From Thiothrix sp. (GTDB taxonomy: Bacteria; Pseudomonadota; Gammaproteobacteria; Thiotrichales; Thiotrichaceae), in assembly GCF_028714775.1 (NCBI RefSeq), contig NZ_JAQTLS010000003.1, forward strand, positions 124,001 through 188,000: DNA of 64,000 nt. Direction: 5' to 3'. Below the pieces are notes generated by a model. It was not told the DNA's origin and searched no databases. It saw only the letters and a program-made list of their open reading frames with translations. Every line of letters starts with the position of its first letter. The stretch's first letter is position 1. Both the position numbers and the translations under genes were made by a program. This document shows positions 1 through 8,822 of the stretch, piece by piece.

Positions 1-69
1 GTGTGGCTGTCGCTCGATAACAAAGGGCAGCATGTGCGCTGGGAGCGCTCAGGGAAGGTGTTGGAGTAA
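1..69 (+). CDS. C-terminal end of a gene entering from the left edge (partial)
   Basis: Reading frame 1 is open from the first base and stops at TAA (67-69), giving 22 residues (starting VWLSLDNKGQ). It has no start in the window and is too short to assign. Its last 21 bases overlap the 3' end of the convergent yhaV-like gene, so the junction may be where that toxin gene lost its tail. The coding call rests only on the open frame up to a stop. Confidence 0.4.
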   Translation: MWLSLDNKGQHVRWERSGKVLE

Positions 70-432
70 GGTACTTTTGTCATTCACCCAAGCCAGCACG
101 ATGATTTTGCGCTCGGCGTGGTAGCGGAAAAACAAGCGGTATTGCTGGAAGAATTTCACCCGGAACCAGTGTTTGTATTCCGCCCCCAAAGTGTTGCCCT
201 GCCGGTATTCCGGGCGGGTGGGGTCTTGCGGGATAACCTCGAAAATCAAACTTTTGATAACTTCCAAACGTTTTGCTGCTGACTTACGGATGTATCCCTG
301 AGGGTCTTTCCTCCTCAAGCGCAACACATGCAGTCTCAGTGCATCATACTGATCCAAAAATAATGGGTGCATATAAATAGACCAACCATTTATGCAAATG
401 GGAGAAAGCTCAGGCATCGTCGTCCTCATCAT
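49..432 (-). CDS. yhaV: YhaV-family type II toxin, C-terminally truncated
   Basis: This is a RelE-superfamily mRNA-cleaving toxin, normally neutralised by PrlF. The family core is clear: the stretch around IPQDPTRPEYRQGNTLG, then KHWFRVKFFQQYRLFFRY and IVLAWVND. The frame stops about eight residues after WVND (STLLQHLP). Family members, such as E. coli YhaV at about 154 aa, continue for roughly 30-45 more residues with a conserved DAYxVF..ML segment. I found no continuation in the other two frames, so the tail is lost rather than frameshifted. The start overlaps the stop of the upstream antitoxin gene; ATGs at 432, 429 and 417 are all possible. Toxin activity is therefore doubtful. Confidence 0.85.
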   Translation of the reverse strand: MMRTTMPELSPICINGWSIYMHPLFLDQYDALRLHVLRLRRKDPQGYIRKSAAKRLEVIKSLIFEVIPQDPTRPEYRQGNTLGAEYKHWFRVKFFQQYRLFFRYHAERKIIVLAWVNDKSTLLQHLP

Positions 433-757
433 CTTCCAGAGGGGCGTTAATATCGCCTATTTCCACACCTGCCAACAACTCATTCAACTCATCCAACATC
501 GCTTGTGTAACGGGAACCAGACCTTGTGGGCGCTGGGTAATGTCTTTTTCCAGAAATTGCAGGAATGAGCCGAGCGCAGGGTCTTCCGCCTTTTCATCCT
601 CTTTTACCCGCGTCAATACCACGCTGCCATCGGCTTGGATGGTGTAATGGATTTTGTCGCGCTTACCCAATCGCAAGGCGCGGCGTACTGGCTCCGGCAC
701 AGTCGTTTGGTAACGGTCGGTCAAGGTGGACTCGGCTTCAAACACGGATATGGGCAT
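410..757 (-). CDS. prlF: PrlF-family antitoxin (AbrB/SpoVT-type swapped-hairpin protein)
   Basis: This antitoxin and autorepressor is paired with the YhaV-like toxin that overlaps its 3' end. The N-terminus (FEAESTLTDRYQTTVPEPVRRAL) is a typical AbrB-like DNA-binding hairpin, and the C-terminus is very acidic (EDDEDDDA), as expected for a toxin-binding tail. The ORF track starts at 808. I place the start at 757 (MPISVFEAES) because a strong ribosome binding site, AAGGAGGTTGTT, directly precedes that ATG. The protein is 115 aa. A palindrome and a sigma70-like promoter lie just upstream. Confidence 0.88.
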   Translation of the reverse strand: MPISVFEAESTLTDRYQTTVPEPVRRALRLGKRDKIHYTIQADGSVVLTRVKEDEKAEDPALGSFLQFLEKDITQRPQGLVPVTQAMLDELNELLAGVEIGDINAPLEDDEDDDA

Positions 758-777
758 AACAACCTCCTTGGTAGGGT

Positions 778-791
778 AATGCAATTGCATT
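778..791. promoter_or_regulatory. 14-bp palindrome, candidate autoregulatory operator of prlF-yhaV
   Basis: AATGCAATTGCATT is a perfect palindrome about 20 bp upstream of the prlF start and just downstream of the predicted -10 element. That is a position suited to repression by the antitoxin complex. The operator role is inferred from position and symmetry only. Confidence 0.5.
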
Positions 792-803
792 GTCTTGGGC
801 GCT

Positions 804-833
804 ATCATACATCTCTAATGGGTAAAATGGCAA
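804..833 (-). promoter_or_regulatory. Candidate sigma70 promoter of prlF-yhaV
   Basis: On the minus strand TTGCCA (828-833) is followed after 18 bp by TATGAT (804-809). Transcription would start near 797, just before the palindrome at 778-791. Confidence 0.5.
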
Positions 834-999
834 AATCCATGCCGCCAAGCCCTTGTTTGTGCAGTGCAATAGCCGTCTTCATCTTTACACCAGCCGCCTA
901 CTCCCGCAAACTATCGGTACAAAAAAATCGTGGTTTTTGACCACATCATGCTCACACAGTTAACGGCAACCCGATCCACTTTCATTCAAAGGCTGTCCA

Positions 1000-3900
1000 A
1001 TGACCCGGCAAATCAAGAAGCTTCTGGTCGCCAACCGTGGCGAAATCGCAATCCGCATCCTGCGTGCTGCGGCAGAACTCAAGTTGTGTACTGTCTCCAT
1101 TTACACCTATGAAGACCGTTTCTCCCCGCACCGTTACAAGGCGGACGAAGCCTACCAGATCGGCAAGGATGACGAACCGCTCAAGCCCTATCTGGATGTC
1201 GAGGAAATCATCAAGGTCGCCAAGCGCAACCATGTCGATGCCATCCACCCCGGCTACGGTTTCCTCTCCGAAAACGTGCGGTTTGCAACCCGTTGCCGTG
1301 AGGAAGGGATCATTTTCGTCGGCCCATCCCCGGAAGCGATGCAGAAACTCGGCGACAAAGTAGCCGCCAAGGAAATCGCGCTTGCCGCTGGTTTGCCTGT
1401 CATCGAAGACAGCCGCGAACCGCTGGATACGCTGGAAATTGCCCGCCGTGAAGCTGACCGCATCGGTTTCCCACTGATGATGAAAGCCGCTTCCGGTGGT
1501 GGTGGTCGTGGGATGCGCGTGTTGCGTGATGCTTCCCAGCTTGAATCGGCGTACAACGATGCACGTAACGAAGCCTTGAAAGCGTTCGGCGATGCCACCG
1601 TGTTCCTCGAAAAATACATCGACTCGCCCAAGCACATCGAAGTGCAAATCATCGGCGACACCCACGGCAACCTCGTGCACCTGTTTGAGCGCGACTGCTC
1701 AGTACAACGCCGCTTCCAAAAAGTGGTGGAAGTTGCCCCCAGCATTACCCTGAAACAAGAAACCCGTGACAAGCTGTACGAATACGCGCTGGCAATTACC
1801 CGCCACGTCAACTACTCGTGCGCCGGTACGGTCGAATTCTTGGTCGATAAAGACGAGCGCATTTACTTCATCGAAGTGAACCCGCGTGTGCAAGTCGAAC
1901 ACACCATCACCGAAGAAGTGACTGGCATCGACATCGTGCGTACCCAAATCCACGTTGCCGACGGACGCAAACTGTCTGACCCTGAAATCGACATCCCTTC
2001 ACAGGAATCCATCACCTGCAACGGTTTTGCCGTCCAGTGCCGGATCACCACCGAAGACCCAGAAAACGGCTTCAAACCCGACTACGGCACGATCATTGCC
2101 TACCGCAGCACAGGCGGTTTCGGTATCCGTTTGGATGCGGGCGCGGCTTATCCGGGTGCGAAAATTTCCCCGTTCTTCGACTCCATGCTGGTCAAAGTCA
2201 CCTCTTGGGGACGCACGCTGGAAGGCGCGATCAGCCGCAACTTGCGTGGTTTGCAGGAATTCCGTATCCGTGGGGTGAAAACCAACGTCGGCTTCCTCGA
2301 AAACGTGCTGCAACACCCGGTCTTTTCCAGCGGTAACTGCAACGTCACCTTCATCGACAACCACCCGGAACTGTTCCACACCCCGTTGCGCTTTGACCGT
2401 GGCACGAAGACGCTGAAATTCGTCGGCAATGTCATCATCAACGGCAACCCAGACGTGAAATACGTCGACCCGAACAAGCATTTCCGCAAGCCGATCATCC
2501 CTGACTTCGACAAAGTGGGCGCGTATCCAAAAGGTACCAAAAACCTGCTGGACGAAATGGGCGCGGACAAGTTCTGCCAATGGGTGAAAGACCAAAAGCA
2601 CGTCATGTACACCGACACCACGCTGCGTGACGCGCACCAGTCCTTACTGGCGACCCGCGTGCGTACCGATGACATGATGAAAATCGCCGAAGGTTTCGCC
2701 AAAAACCACTCACAAATGTTCTCACTGGAACTGTGGGGCGGTGCAACTTTCGACGTGGCAATGCGCTTCCTGCACGAATGCCCGTGGGATCGTCTGCGCC
2801 AATTGCGTGAAGCCATCCCCAACATCCTGTTCCAGATGCTGTTCCGTGGCTCCAACGCCGTCGGTTACACCGCTTACCCTGACAACGTGGTGGAAGCCTT
2901 CATCGAAAAGTCGTGGGAAAATGGCATCGACGTGTTCCGCATCTTCGACTCCCTGAACTGGATCGAAGGGATGCGCAAGTCCATCCAAGTAGTGCGCGAA
3001 CGTACTGGCGGGATTGCCGAAGGCACGATCTGCTACACCGGCAATGTGCTGGATAAAAGTGCCAGCAACAAATACAACCTGAACTATTACCTCGATCTGG
3101 CGAAGCAACTGGAAGATGCCGGTGCGCACATGCTGGCGGTCAAGGACATGGCAGGTTTGCTGAAACCTTACGCAGCGGAAGCCCTGATTCCGGCGCTGAA
3201 AGAAGCGGTCAGCATCCCCATCCACTTGCACACCCATGACACCGCCTCCATCCAAGCCGCCACCTTGCTGAAAGCAATTGAAGCGGGCGTGGATGTGGTC
3301 GACGGCTGCATGAGTTCCATGTCTGGCCTGACTTCACAGGTCAATCTGAACTCGCTGATTGCAGCGATGGAAGGCCAACCGCGTGAACAGCCGTTCAACC
3401 TCAAATCGCTCAATGCTTACGCGAACTATTGGGAAGACGTGCGTGAAATGTACTACCCGTTCGAGTCCGGCCTCAAGGCAGGCACGGCGGAAGTGTACAA
3501 CCACGAAATTCCGGGCGGTCAGTATTCCAACCTGCGTCCACAAGCCATCGCACTGGGCTTGGAACACAAGTTCGAGGAAGTGAAGGAAAACTACGCGGTG
3601 GTCAACCGCATGTTCGGCGACATCGTGAAAGTTACCCCGTCTTCCAAAGTCGTGGGCGACATGGCGATTTACATGACCTCCAACGGCCTGACCGAAGCGG
3701 ATGTCATGGAACGCGGCGCAACGCTGGCCTTCCCGGATTCCGTGCTTGACCTGTTCAAGGGCGGTTTGGGGCAGGTACCGGGCGGTTTCCCGAAAGAGCT
3801 GAGCGAGATCATCCTCAAGGGTGAAAAGCCATACACAGGCCGTCCGAACGACCACCTCAAGCCGGTGGACATGGATGCCGAATTTGAAGCCTTCAAGCAA

Positions 3901-4443
3901 GAGTTCGACCCGGAACAAACCTTCCTCGACTTCCTGTCGTTCAAGATGTACCCGGCGGTGTTCCGCGAGTTCTACAAGCATCAGCAGGAATACGGTGAAA
4001 TCAGCCATCTGCCGACCTCGCTGTTCTTCTACGGCCTCAAGCTGAATGAAGAAGTGCTGGTCGAATTGGGGCGCGGCAAGGTGCTGATCATCCGCTTGCT
4101 GTACCGTTCGCCTGCGGACGAAAACGGCATGTGTACCGTCACCTTCGACTTCAACGGCCAAATCCGCTCGGTGCAAATCCGCGACCTGTCCGTGAAGCCA
4201 ACCCGTGCCAGCAACCGCAAGGCTGTTGACCCGAACGAAATCGGTACATCACTGCAAGGCAAGCTCTCGGTCGTCATGGTCAAGGCTGGCGATGAAGTGG
4301 ATCAAAACACACCACTGTTCGTCATCGAAGCGATGAAGATGGAAACCACCATCACCGCACCGAACGCTGGCAAGATCAAAAAGGTTCACCTGCACGCGGG
4401 TGAGCTGGTCGAGCAAGGCGATTTGGTCATCGAGTTCGAGTAA
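1000..4443 (+). CDS. pyc: Pyruvate carboxylase, single-chain, biotin-dependent
   Basis: Carboxylates pyruvate to oxaloacetate using ATP and bicarbonate, the main anaplerotic step when cells grow on C2/C3 substrates. At 1147 aa it has the full single-chain architecture. The biotin carboxylase lies at about residues 1-450 (start LLVANRGEIAIRIL; ATP-grasp loop SGGGGRGM near 166). The carboxyltransferase begins around 538 with the signature TDTTLRDAHQS. The biotin carrier domain is at the end, with EAMKM at about 1110-1114 carrying the biotinylated lysine. Length and domain order match bacterial PYC rather than the two-subunit form. With cstA, aceA and mqo nearby, the region looks devoted to pyruvate, glyoxylate and malate metabolism. 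Confidence 0.97.
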   Translation: MTRQIKKLLVANRGEIAIRILRAAAELKLCTVSIYTYEDRFSPHRYKADEAYQIGKDDEPLKPYLDVEEIIKVAKRNHVDAIHPGYGFLSENVRFATRCREEGIIFVGPSPEAMQKLGDKVAAKEIALAAGLPVIEDSREPLDTLEIARREADRIGFPLMMKAASGGGGRGMRVLRDASQLESAYNDARNEALKAFGDATVFLEKYIDSPKHIEVQIIGDTHGNLVHLFERDCSVQRRFQKVVEVAPSITLKQETRDKLYEYALAITRHVNYSCAGTVEFLVDKDERIYFIEVNPRVQVEHTITEEVTGIDIVRTQIHVADGRKLSDPEIDIPSQESITCNGFAVQCRITTEDPENGFKPDYGTIIAYRSTGGFGIRLDAGAAYPGAKISPFFDSMLVKVTSWGRTLEGAISRNLRGLQEFRIRGVKTNVGFLENVLQHPVFSSGNCNVTFIDNHPELFHTPLRFDRGTKTLKFVGNVIINGNPDVKYVDPNKHFRKPIIPDFDKVGAYPKGTKNLLDEMGADKFCQWVKDQKHVMYTDTTLRDAHQSLLATRVRTDDMMKIAEGFAKNHSQMFSLELWGGATFDVAMRFLHECPWDRLRQLREAIPNILFQMLFRGSNAVGYTAYPDNVVEAFIEKSWENGIDVFRIFDSLNWIEGMRKSIQVVRERTGGIAEGTICYTGNVLDKSASNKYNLNYYLDLAKQLEDAGAHMLAVKDMAGLLKPYAAEALIPALKEAVSIPIHLHTHDTASIQAATLLKAIEAGVDVVDGCMSSMSGLTSQVNLNSLIAAMEGQPREQPFNLKSLNAYANYWEDVREMYYPFESGLKAGTAEVYNHEIPGGQYSNLRPQAIALGLEHKFEEVKENYAVVNRMFGDIVKVTPSSKVVGDMAIYMTSNGLTEADVMERGATLAFPDSVLDLFKGGLGQVPGGFPKELSEIILKGEKPYTGRPNDHLKPVDMDAEFEAFKQEFDPEQTFLDFLSFKMYPAVFREFYKHQQEYGEISHLPTSLFFYGLKLNEEVLVELGRGKVLIIRLLYRSPADENGMCTVTFDFNGQIRSVQIRDLSVKPTRASNRKAVDPNEIGTSLQGKLSVVMVKAGDEVDQNTPLFVIEAMKMETTITAPNAGKIKKVHLHAGELVEQGDLVIEFE

Positions 4444-4451
4444 TCCTGTAA

Positions 4452-4479
4452 GGTGGGTAGAGCGCAAGCGATACCCACC
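4452..4479. terminator. Hairpin after pyc
   Basis: GGTGGGTA and TACCCACC form an 8-bp stem just after the pyc stop, with a further GCGC/AAGC pairing possible in the loop. Only a short GTTTC follows, so termination is plausible but not certain; it could also be a dispersed intergenic hairpin. Confidence 0.5.
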
Positions 4480-4498
4480 GTTTCACTGGCCTGCGTGA

Positions 4499-4975
4499 TT
4501 AACGAAAAATCTTTGACTTGATGTCCGGCGCGAACTTACTCTCCCCAACCTGCCCAACGTGGGTAAAGATTTCCATACGGCTGTTTTCGTACACCACCCA
4601 CACTTCCTGCGCACCTTTGGCGAGGTAAAGCTCAACCTTTTCGGCGATTTCCACCTTAGAATTGGAGGGGGAGACAATTTCAACGCACAATTCGGGCGCT
4701 TTGGGATAAGGAGTGGCATAGCCAAACTCGGCAATGAATGCGGCGGAAGCCCACGCCACATCTGCTACTTTCACACCTTCGGAGGTTTGGATGGAGCATT
4801 CGGTAATAACCTCGCCCTCTGGCTGACGCTGCCATAACGCCCCCGCGATACGCCCTTGAAACCTACCGTGACTGTTCGAGGCGGGACTCATCAACAGCTT
4901 GCCGAACTTGTTCAGCTCAATCTTAAACGGCAAGTTTTGCAGCAGCGGATTGTCGATAACTTCTGACCATTCCAT
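4499..4975 (-). CDS. Uma2-family (DUF820) putative restriction-endonuclease-fold protein
   Basis: A 158-aa protein with the Uma2 pattern: a conserved Asp in VADVAW (D72), the strand PELCVEIVSPSN (E99) and a Lys-rich helix EKVELYLAKGAQEVWVVY (K113/K120). These are the expected PD-(D/E)XK positions. Uma2 proteins are abundant in cyanobacteria and filamentous sulfur bacteria, and their function is not established; some are linked to transposons. It is a single gene convergent with pyc. The start at 4975 follows GAGGGATCATC. Confidence 0.85.
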   Translation of the reverse strand: MEWSEVIDNPLLQNLPFKIELNKFGKLLMSPASNSHGRFQGRIAGALWQRQPEGEVITECSIQTSEGVKVADVAWASAAFIAEFGYATPYPKAPELCVEIVSPSNSKVEIAEKVELYLAKGAQEVWVVYENSRMEIFTHVGQVGESKFAPDIKSKIFR

Positions 4976-5054
4976 GATGATCCCTCATATTTGGCAACAT
5001 TGTTATGATAAGCTAACGCGGACAGAAACCCCAACCATCGCGAGGAACCCAACA

Positions 5055-5960
5055 ATGAAAAAACCCGCCCGACTTGCGCTATTTGCCGCCATCCTGTTAC
5101 TTCCCCTGCACAGCTACGCCGCCAGCTTCAACTGTAGCAAGGCAAAAACATGGTCGGAAAAAACCATTTGTAGCACCAAACAACTTTCTAACCTTGACGA
5201 ACTGCTGGCAGCTTCCTTCAGCAAAGCTCTTGCCAGCACCCGTGACAAAGCCGGTTTGAAAGCCGAACAACTGGATTGGCTCACCGACGAACGTGATGTT
5301 TGCCATGACGTGGCGTGCCTGAAAAGTGCCTACACTGACCGCATTGCCACCTTGAACGAAGCCATTGCCGACGCCGAAGTAACCGATCCCGCCCCCATCG
5401 GTTGGCATGAAGTCACCGCCCAACCTAGCCTCGTCGTCCGCGACAAACCTTCCGTTACTGGCAATAAGATCGGCACTGTCCCTCACGGCGGCAAAATCAA
5501 TGTACTGGAAGCAACGGGCAAAACTGACAATATCGGCGGGCGCAGTGGCACGTGGGTGAAAGTCCAATGGCAAAGCAAGCAAGGTTACGCTTTCGACGCT
5601 TTTCTGGACAAACTCTCAACCGAAAAAGCTGACACCAGCGATGCGCCGCCAGTCACCCCAACGGTAAAACCCATGACCAAACCCGTCAAAACCAGCGGTG
5701 GCAAGCGCCTGCAAGGGGTCATCAGTTCCTATGACTGCGGCGACAATTGCTACCTGACCATCACCGATGCCAAAGGCGCAGACCACATTGGCCTATGCAG
5801 CGCCCCGACCTGCGACTCATGGAATGAAGTTGCCGAAATGCCCGCCTCATTCAAAAACAAACCCGTCGAAGTCGTGATTGGCAAAGGCACACAATACGAC
5901 GGCGGCGGTAACGTCATGGGCGAAATGGATGCGTTTGAGGAAGTGATTTTCCTCGAATAA
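5055..5960 (+). CDS. Secreted protein: LprI-like N-terminus, SH3b domain, unknown C-terminal domain
   Basis: A 301-aa exported protein with a signal peptide ending at SYA-ASFNC. Residues of about 22-110 resemble the lysozyme-inhibitor LprI/DUF1311 domain: paired cysteines, W..K.ICS, and LDELLAASF. Then comes a bacterial SH3 domain (VVRDKPSVTGNKIGTV, WVKVQW..KQGYAF), a Thr/Pro/Lys linker, and a Cys-containing C-terminal domain of about 90 residues (VISSYDCGDNCYL). The ORF track begins at 4899, but the signal peptide and GCGAGGAAC site set the start at 5055. A periplasmic envelope or cell-wall role is inferred; the specific function is unknown. Confidence 0.8.
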   Translation: MKKPARLALFAAILLLPLHSYAASFNCSKAKTWSEKTICSTKQLSNLDELLAASFSKALASTRDKAGLKAEQLDWLTDERDVCHDVACLKSAYTDRIATLNEAIADAEVTDPAPIGWHEVTAQPSLVVRDKPSVTGNKIGTVPHGGKINVLEATGKTDNIGGRSGTWVKVQWQSKQGYAFDAFLDKLSTEKADTSDAPPVTPTVKPMTKPVKTSGGKRLQGVISSYDCGDNCYLTITDAKGADHIGLCSAPTCDSWNEVAEMPASFKNKPVEVVIGKGTQYDGGGNVMGEMDAFEEVIFLE

Positions 5961-5973
5961 ACCCGCAACGCAC

Positions 5974-6171
5974 TCAGCAACAGCGCCGGATGCCTTCCCA
6001 TTTCCGGCGTTGTTGTTGCTTGAAATAGGCTTTCCGCGCCAAAGGCTCATCGTCGGGGTGATAGACCTCGCAATGGCGCAAGTAACGCTCATACGCATCA
6101 TCCCCCGACGCATGGCGGATATACCGCCACAGCCGTTTCAGCACAAATCCCCATTGCGCTTTGGAAAGCAT
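5974..6171 (-). CDS. YbdD/YjiX family small protein, partner of CstA
   Basis: A 65-aa protein with the family pattern YIRHASGDDAYERYLRHCEVYHP and a basic C-terminus. YbdD/YjiX proteins are encoded directly after CstA/BtsT pyruvate transporters in many proteobacteria and appear needed for transport. The same order is seen here: its ATG overlaps the cstA stop (ATGA), implying translational coupling. Confidence 0.92.
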   Translation of the reverse strand: MLSKAQWGFVLKRLWRYIRHASGDDAYERYLRHCEVYHPDDEPLARKAYFKQQQRRKWEGIRRCC

Positions 6172-8240
6172 CAGTCACGCACCCAATCTTCAACCAAACG
6201 GCTCGGCTCGTGCGGCGATTCCGACAGCGGCGGGACAGCAAGGCCATTCAGATGCCGCCATGCCACGCTCAACATATCGCCAATCACCACCCACAACACC
6301 ACGACGAAAAACACCGTCAGCACCGCATCCAATTGCTGGTTGAAAATCAGTTGCGGCGCAACCGCTGCTTTTTCCGGGGGCAATGCCCCTGCTGCCAACT
6401 TCGCCGCCATATCATTGGCAGCGGACAAGAAACCGACCCGCACATCCGCGCTGAAAATTTTCTCATACGCCGCCGTGGTCGTGACAATCGCCAGCCACGC
6501 CAGCGGCAAACCCGTCACCCAAGCGTATTTCAACTTACCCGACTTGATCAGGATGCCCGTGCCCACCGACAGCGCAATCGCCGCCAGCATCTGGTTGGAA
6601 ATGCCGAACAGAGGCCACAAGATATTCACCCCACCATTCGGGTCAATCACGCCGATGTAGAGGAAATAACCCCACGCCGCCACGATCACCCCGGAAGACA
6701 GCAATACCGACGGATACCACGAAGTTTGCCCCAGCTTAGGCGAGAAATTCCCCAGAAAATCCTGCAACATGAAACGCCCAACCCGCGTCCCCGCATCCAG
6801 CGTGGTGAGGATGAACACCGCCTCGAACATGATCGCAAAGTGATACCACATTGCCAGCAAGCCTTGCCCGAAGGCACTGCCAAAAATACTCGCCATACCC
6901 ACTGCCAATGACGGCGCACCGCCCGTGCGGGCAAACAGGGTCTTTTCCCCCATCGCCTGCGCCAACGCACTCATTTGCTCAACCGTGACAGGGAAACCCC
7001 ACGAAGAAATCTTAGCAACAGCATCCACCGCTTCCTTGCCTACCACCCCAGCAGGGCTGTTGATGGCGAAAAATACGCCCGGATCAAGCACCGTCGCCGC
7101 AATCATCGCCATGATCGCCACGAACGATTCCAGTAACATGCCACCGTAACCGATCATGCGGATGTCGCGTTCGTTCGCCAGCAATTTCGGCGTCGTCCCC
7201 GACGCAATCAGTGAGTGGAAACCCGACACCGCGCCGCAAGCAATGGTAATAAACACAAACGGGAACAATGCCCCACCGAAAATCGGCCCCGTACCATCCA
7301 CAAACTGGGTCATGGCAGGCATTTTCACCGACGGCGACAACACCACAATCGCAATCGCCAGCAAAAAGATCGTCCCCAGTTTCATGAACGTCGACAGGTA
7401 ATCACGCGGCGCGAGCAGCAACCACACAGGCAGTACAGCGGCAATGAAACCGTAGCCAATTACAAACCATGCCAGCGTCAGCCCCTCATGGTCGAACCAC
7501 TGGCTCAAGGTCGCATTATGATCAACCCAGCCACCGCCCACCACCGCAAACAGCAGTAACCCCACGCCTAGCATGGAACCTTCCAACACCCGTCCGGGGC
7601 GGATGTCACGCATGTACAAGCCCACCAGAATCGCTACCGGAATGGTCATTGCCACGGTAAACGTTGCCCACGGGCTGTGCTTCATGGCATTCACCACCAC
7701 CAGCCCCAGCACCGCAATCAGGATCACCATGATAATCAGCGTACCCACCAGCGCCGCCATGCCGCCGATTGCACCCAATTCATCCCGCGCCATTTGTCCC
7801 AAACTGCGTCCGTCGCGGCGCATGGAAAAGAACAGAGTGGTCATATCCTGTACCGCGCCACCCAGCACCGCGCCGAACAGTATCCACAAGGTTCCCGGCA
7901 AATAACCAAACTGCGCCGCCAGCGTTGGCCCAATCAGCGGCCCTGGGCCTGCAATCGCGGCAAAATGATGCCCAAACACCACCCATTTGTTGGTGGGTAT
8001 AAAATCATGCCCATTGTTGAAACGCTCTGCCGGAGTCGCACGGGTTTCATCCACCACCAGCACTTTGGCGGCAATCCACGCAGCATAAAAACGGTAGGCT
8101 AAGGCGTAGACGCACACGGCAGCGGTGACAAACCAGAGGGTATTGATATTTTCGCCCCGGTTTAGGGCAATGCCGCCAACTGCCGCCGCGCCGAGCAGCG
8201 CAACGGTCAGCCAAATAAAATTGCGGATTAGCGTATTCAA
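6171..8240 (-). CDS. cstA: Carbon starvation protein CstA / BtsT-type pyruvate transporter
   Basis: A 689-aa polytopic inner-membrane protein. The N-terminal family signature is visible (FNNGHDFIPTNKWVVFGHHFAAIAGPGPLIGP), followed by many hydrophobic helices. CstA and BtsT take up pyruvate (CstA also peptides) during carbon limitation. It is coupled to yjiX downstream and lies 3.5 kb from pyruvate carboxylase, consistent with pyruvate use. The start at 8240 is preceded by GAGGAA about 12 bases upstream. Confidence 0.96.
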   Translation of the reverse strand: MNTLIRNFIWLTVALLGAAAVGGIALNRGENINTLWFVTAAVCVYALAYRFYAAWIAAKVLVVDETRATPAERFNNGHDFIPTNKWVVFGHHFAAIAGPGPLIGPTLAAQFGYLPGTLWILFGAVLGGAVQDMTTLFFSMRRDGRSLGQMARDELGAIGGMAALVGTLIIMVILIAVLGLVVVNAMKHSPWATFTVAMTIPVAILVGLYMRDIRPGRVLEGSMLGVGLLLFAVVGGGWVDHNATLSQWFDHEGLTLAWFVIGYGFIAAVLPVWLLLAPRDYLSTFMKLGTIFLLAIAIVVLSPSVKMPAMTQFVDGTGPIFGGALFPFVFITIACGAVSGFHSLIASGTTPKLLANERDIRMIGYGGMLLESFVAIMAMIAATVLDPGVFFAINSPAGVVGKEAVDAVAKISSWGFPVTVEQMSALAQAMGEKTLFARTGGAPSLAVGMASIFGSAFGQGLLAMWYHFAIMFEAVFILTTLDAGTRVGRFMLQDFLGNFSPKLGQTSWYPSVLLSSGVIVAAWGYFLYIGVIDPNGGVNILWPLFGISNQMLAAIALSVGTGILIKSGKLKYAWVTGLPLAWLAIVTTTAAYEKIFSADVRVGFLSAANDMAAKLAAGALPPEKAAVAPQLIFNQQLDAVLTVFFVVVLWVVIGDMLSVAWRHLNGLAVPPLSESPHEPSRLVEDWVRD

Positions 8241-8308
8241 GATGCAGGTTCCTCGCTAAGGTGGTGAGAAACCTGATAATAGCGCAGAAGCCGAAAAGCA
8301 GGCGCGGT

Positions 8309-8797
8309 TTATTCGCCCAGCAAAGGCACAGGAGAAACGATCATGCCGTCTTCGTCGGAATACAGGTACTGACCCGGCGTGAAGGCTACGTCGTGGAAAC
8401 GTACCACTTCATTACGCAAACCTACGCCACGTTTGACGCTCTTCAGCGGCAATGTACCGAGGGCTTTTACACCGATGTCCATCTGACTGATGTCGACAGA
8501 ATCGCGAATCAGGCCGAAAACCACGATGCCGTTCCAGTCGTTTTTCACCGCTTTCTCAGCGAGCATATCGCCCAGCAGTGCGCAACGGGTAGAGCCGCCG
8601 CCATCAACCACCAGCACTTTGCCTTTGCCATCTTCGGCAACCAGTTCGCGTACTAGGGAGTTGTCTTCGTAAATCTTGATGGTGACGATTTCACCAGAGA
8701 ATTTGCTGCGACCACCGTAGTTATTGAAACCCGGTTGTACCACTTGCAGTGGCTTGTCTTCGTTGTTGTCGAGCAGGTCGGCTGTTTTGAATGTCAT
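8309..8797 (-). CDS. rraA: RraA family protein (RNase E inhibitor or HMG/oxaloacetate aldolase-like)
   Basis: A 162-aa protein matching the RraA fold throughout: FSGEIVTIKIYEDN, VLVVDGGGSTRCALLGDMLAEKAVKN, then VFGLIRDSVDI. Full-length family members are about 160 aa. In E. coli RraA binds RNase E and lowers its activity, but the wider family includes 4-hydroxy-4-methyl-2-oxoglutarate/oxaloacetate aldolases. The RD pair in GLIRDS is shared by both. Given neighbouring pyruvate, oxaloacetate and glyoxylate genes, an aldolase role cannot be excluded. It lies downstream of aceA in the same orientation, separated by an inverted repeat. Confidence 0.85.
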   Translation of the reverse strand: MTFKTADLLDNNEDKPLQVVQPGFNNYGGRSKFSGEIVTIKIYEDNSLVRELVAEDGKGKVLVVDGGGSTRCALLGDMLAEKAVKNDWNGIVVFGLIRDSVDISQMDIGVKALGTLPLKSVKRGVGLRNEVVRFHDVAFTPGQYLYSDEDGMIVSPVPLLGE

Positions 8798-8822
8798 TGA
8801 GGAATCTCCTGAGGGGGGAAAT

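Noticed and set aside
3334-4176. Minus-strand ORF of 280 aa
   Set aside because: Antisense to pyruvate carboxylase; the conserved pyc frame explains the coding signal.
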